Origin: Acidimicrobiales bacterium
GTDB taxonomy: Bacteria; Actinomycetota; Acidimicrobiia; Acidimicrobiales; SHLQ01
Assembly: GCA_020629635.1 (NCBI GenBank)
Contig: JAHDCX010000005.1
Location: forward strand, 94,525 to 158,524
DNA length: 64,000 bases
Direction of reading: 5' to 3'
Position numbers and translations under genes: made by a program. Below the pieces are notes generated by a model, which was not told the origin of the DNA, made no database searches, and saw nothing but the letters and a program-made list of their open reading frames with translations. How positions within the stretch are numbered: the stretch's first letter is position 1; the number at the start of each line of letters is the position of its first letter. Positions 63,306-64,000 of this stretch are shown piece by piece.

Positions 63306-64000
63306 CTAGCGGCTCCTGCGTGCTCGAATTGCCGAGGCGATGAGAACAACCGATACGGAAGCCCGGATCCGCCGACGACTTGGCGAGCGAACTGGTTGGT
63401 CGCTCGTCCCAGGTGGTGCCGTGACTGGCGAGGGCTGCTGAGCGCCCGCACTACCAAGGTTGAGGGCAAATCCGATCACGGTCGCCGCGAGGGCAACGAA
63501 TGCAACCGAAAGACTCGACCGCCCCGTGAGCGCCAGCGCTGGCGGACTCGCAGTGACCGAGTTGTTCGCTGCGGAGCTCGTGAGGACTCCAGCGTCAATG
63601 TCTGGATTGTCCTCACCCGCACCCAACGTGATCACATCAGTCCGACCCGTCGCCGGGTTCGCATCAGAATCGGCAGCATCATCGCCCCCCGCATCCTGAA
63701 CCGTGAAACTCGACCCCGTCGGAGCCACAAACTCCACGATGTAATCATCAGCCGCAAGATCAGTGAACTCGTAGAACCCACTGCCATCCGTCGTCGTCGT
63801 ATCAATCAACGTGCCCATGTCATCAAGAAGATTCACCGTCACACCAGACACACCCAACTCACCCGAATCCTGAACACCATCACCATCGGTATCGCTGAAC
63901 ACCGTGTCACCCAACGACCCCAAAGCCGGAGGCGTCGGAACAATGCCAGCGTCAATGTCTGGATTGTCCTCACCCGCACCCAACGTGATCACATCAGTCC
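63306..64000 (-). CDS. C-terminal part of SdrD-repeat surface protein (runs off window)
   Basis: Partial: the frame continues past 64000, so the N-terminus is missing. It contains an SdrD B-type domain (LGDTVFSDTDGDGVQDSGEL, GFYEFTDLAADDYIVEFVAP) ending DVITLGAGEDNPDIDAG, then LALTG and a membrane helix (SVAFVALAATVIGFALNLGS). A 55-base stretch at the window edge repeats exactly 357 bases away, so the protein is built of near-identical 119-residue units. Unusually, about 50 further residues, Pro/Arg/Ser-rich, follow the membrane helix, where a sorting signal should end after a few basic residues. A late frameshift or extension is possible. Confidence 0.75.
   Translation of the reverse strand, partial: TDVITLGAGEDNPDIDAGIVPTPPALGSLGDTVFSDTDGDGVQDSGELGVSGVTVNLLDDMGTLIDTTTTDGSGFYEFTDLAADDYIVEFVAPTGSSFTVQDAGGDDAADSDANPATGRTDVITLGAGEDNPDIDAGVLTSSAANNSVTASPPALALTGRSSLSVAFVALAATVIGFALNLGSAGAQQPSPVTAPPGTSDQPVRSPSRRRIRASVSVVLIASAIRARRSR
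63589..64000. repeat. Tandem 357-base SdrD repeat, two visible boundaries
   Basis: The 55 bases 63589-63643 recur exactly at 63946-64000 (period 357, 119 codons). The second copy is cut by the window end. Identity at the DNA level indicates recent duplication or recombination. Confidence 0.8.

Overview
The window is high-GC DNA, with coding frames rich in G/C at third positions, many GTG/TTG starts, apparent leaderless starts and compact ATGA-overlapping operons. Together with a heliorhodopsin, several LAxTG-type cell-wall sorting signals, a SigE-family ECF sigma factor and a furA-katG pair under a mycobacterial-like promoter, this points to a free-living, probably aquatic actinobacterium. 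My best guess is the class Acidimicrobiia (Ilumatobacter-like), inferred from gene content only. I see no rRNA, tRNA, IS element, phage gene or CRISPR array.

Layout. 0-4.8 kb: small membrane and acidic proteins, a SRPBCC/DUF1990 pair, an MscS channel and a degenerate SpoIIE-type phosphatase. 4.9-10.7 kb: a secreted LAxTG protein, an ECF sigma factor with a membrane partner, and two lipoproteins. 10.7-14.5 kb: PadR regulator, ABC ATPase and FtsX-type permease operon. 14.7-18.4 kb: orphan Panacea protein, a SulP transporter with carbonic anhydrase (bicarbonate uptake), and a frameshifted gene. 18.6-22.7 kb: a third lipoprotein, a LuxR-type regulator, a small ORF and a second PadR operon. 22.8-33.5 kb: hemerythrin, FNT channel, stress-type small proteins, a phospholipase-D family synthase, a response-regulator/PAS/SpoIIE protein, two sibling LuxR response regulators, glutamate dehydrogenase and heliorhodopsin. 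33.5-44.4 kb: an exopolysaccharide locus (BcsB-like protein, flippase, four glycosyltransferases, two polytopic membrane proteins). 44.7-58.5 kb: a metalloprotease and two giant DUF11/SdrD surface proteins of about 2,380 and 1,580 residues, with a DddP-type M24 enzyme (probable DMSP lyase) between them. 58.6-62.9 kb: furA-katG and a secreted GH5 glycosidase. 63.3 kb to the edge: the C-terminal end of another SdrD-repeat surface protein.

The most unusual signal is a dispersed inverted repeat, TGKCAG-N4-CTGCCA, found seven times between 7.5 and 21.0 kb. It lies next to three lipoprotein genes, two very small ORFs, one broken gene, and both sides of a LuxR-HTH regulator that has no receiver domain. 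Two of the lipoproteins share a paralogous domain. This looks like an undescribed local regulon controlled by the regulator at 20.3 kb.
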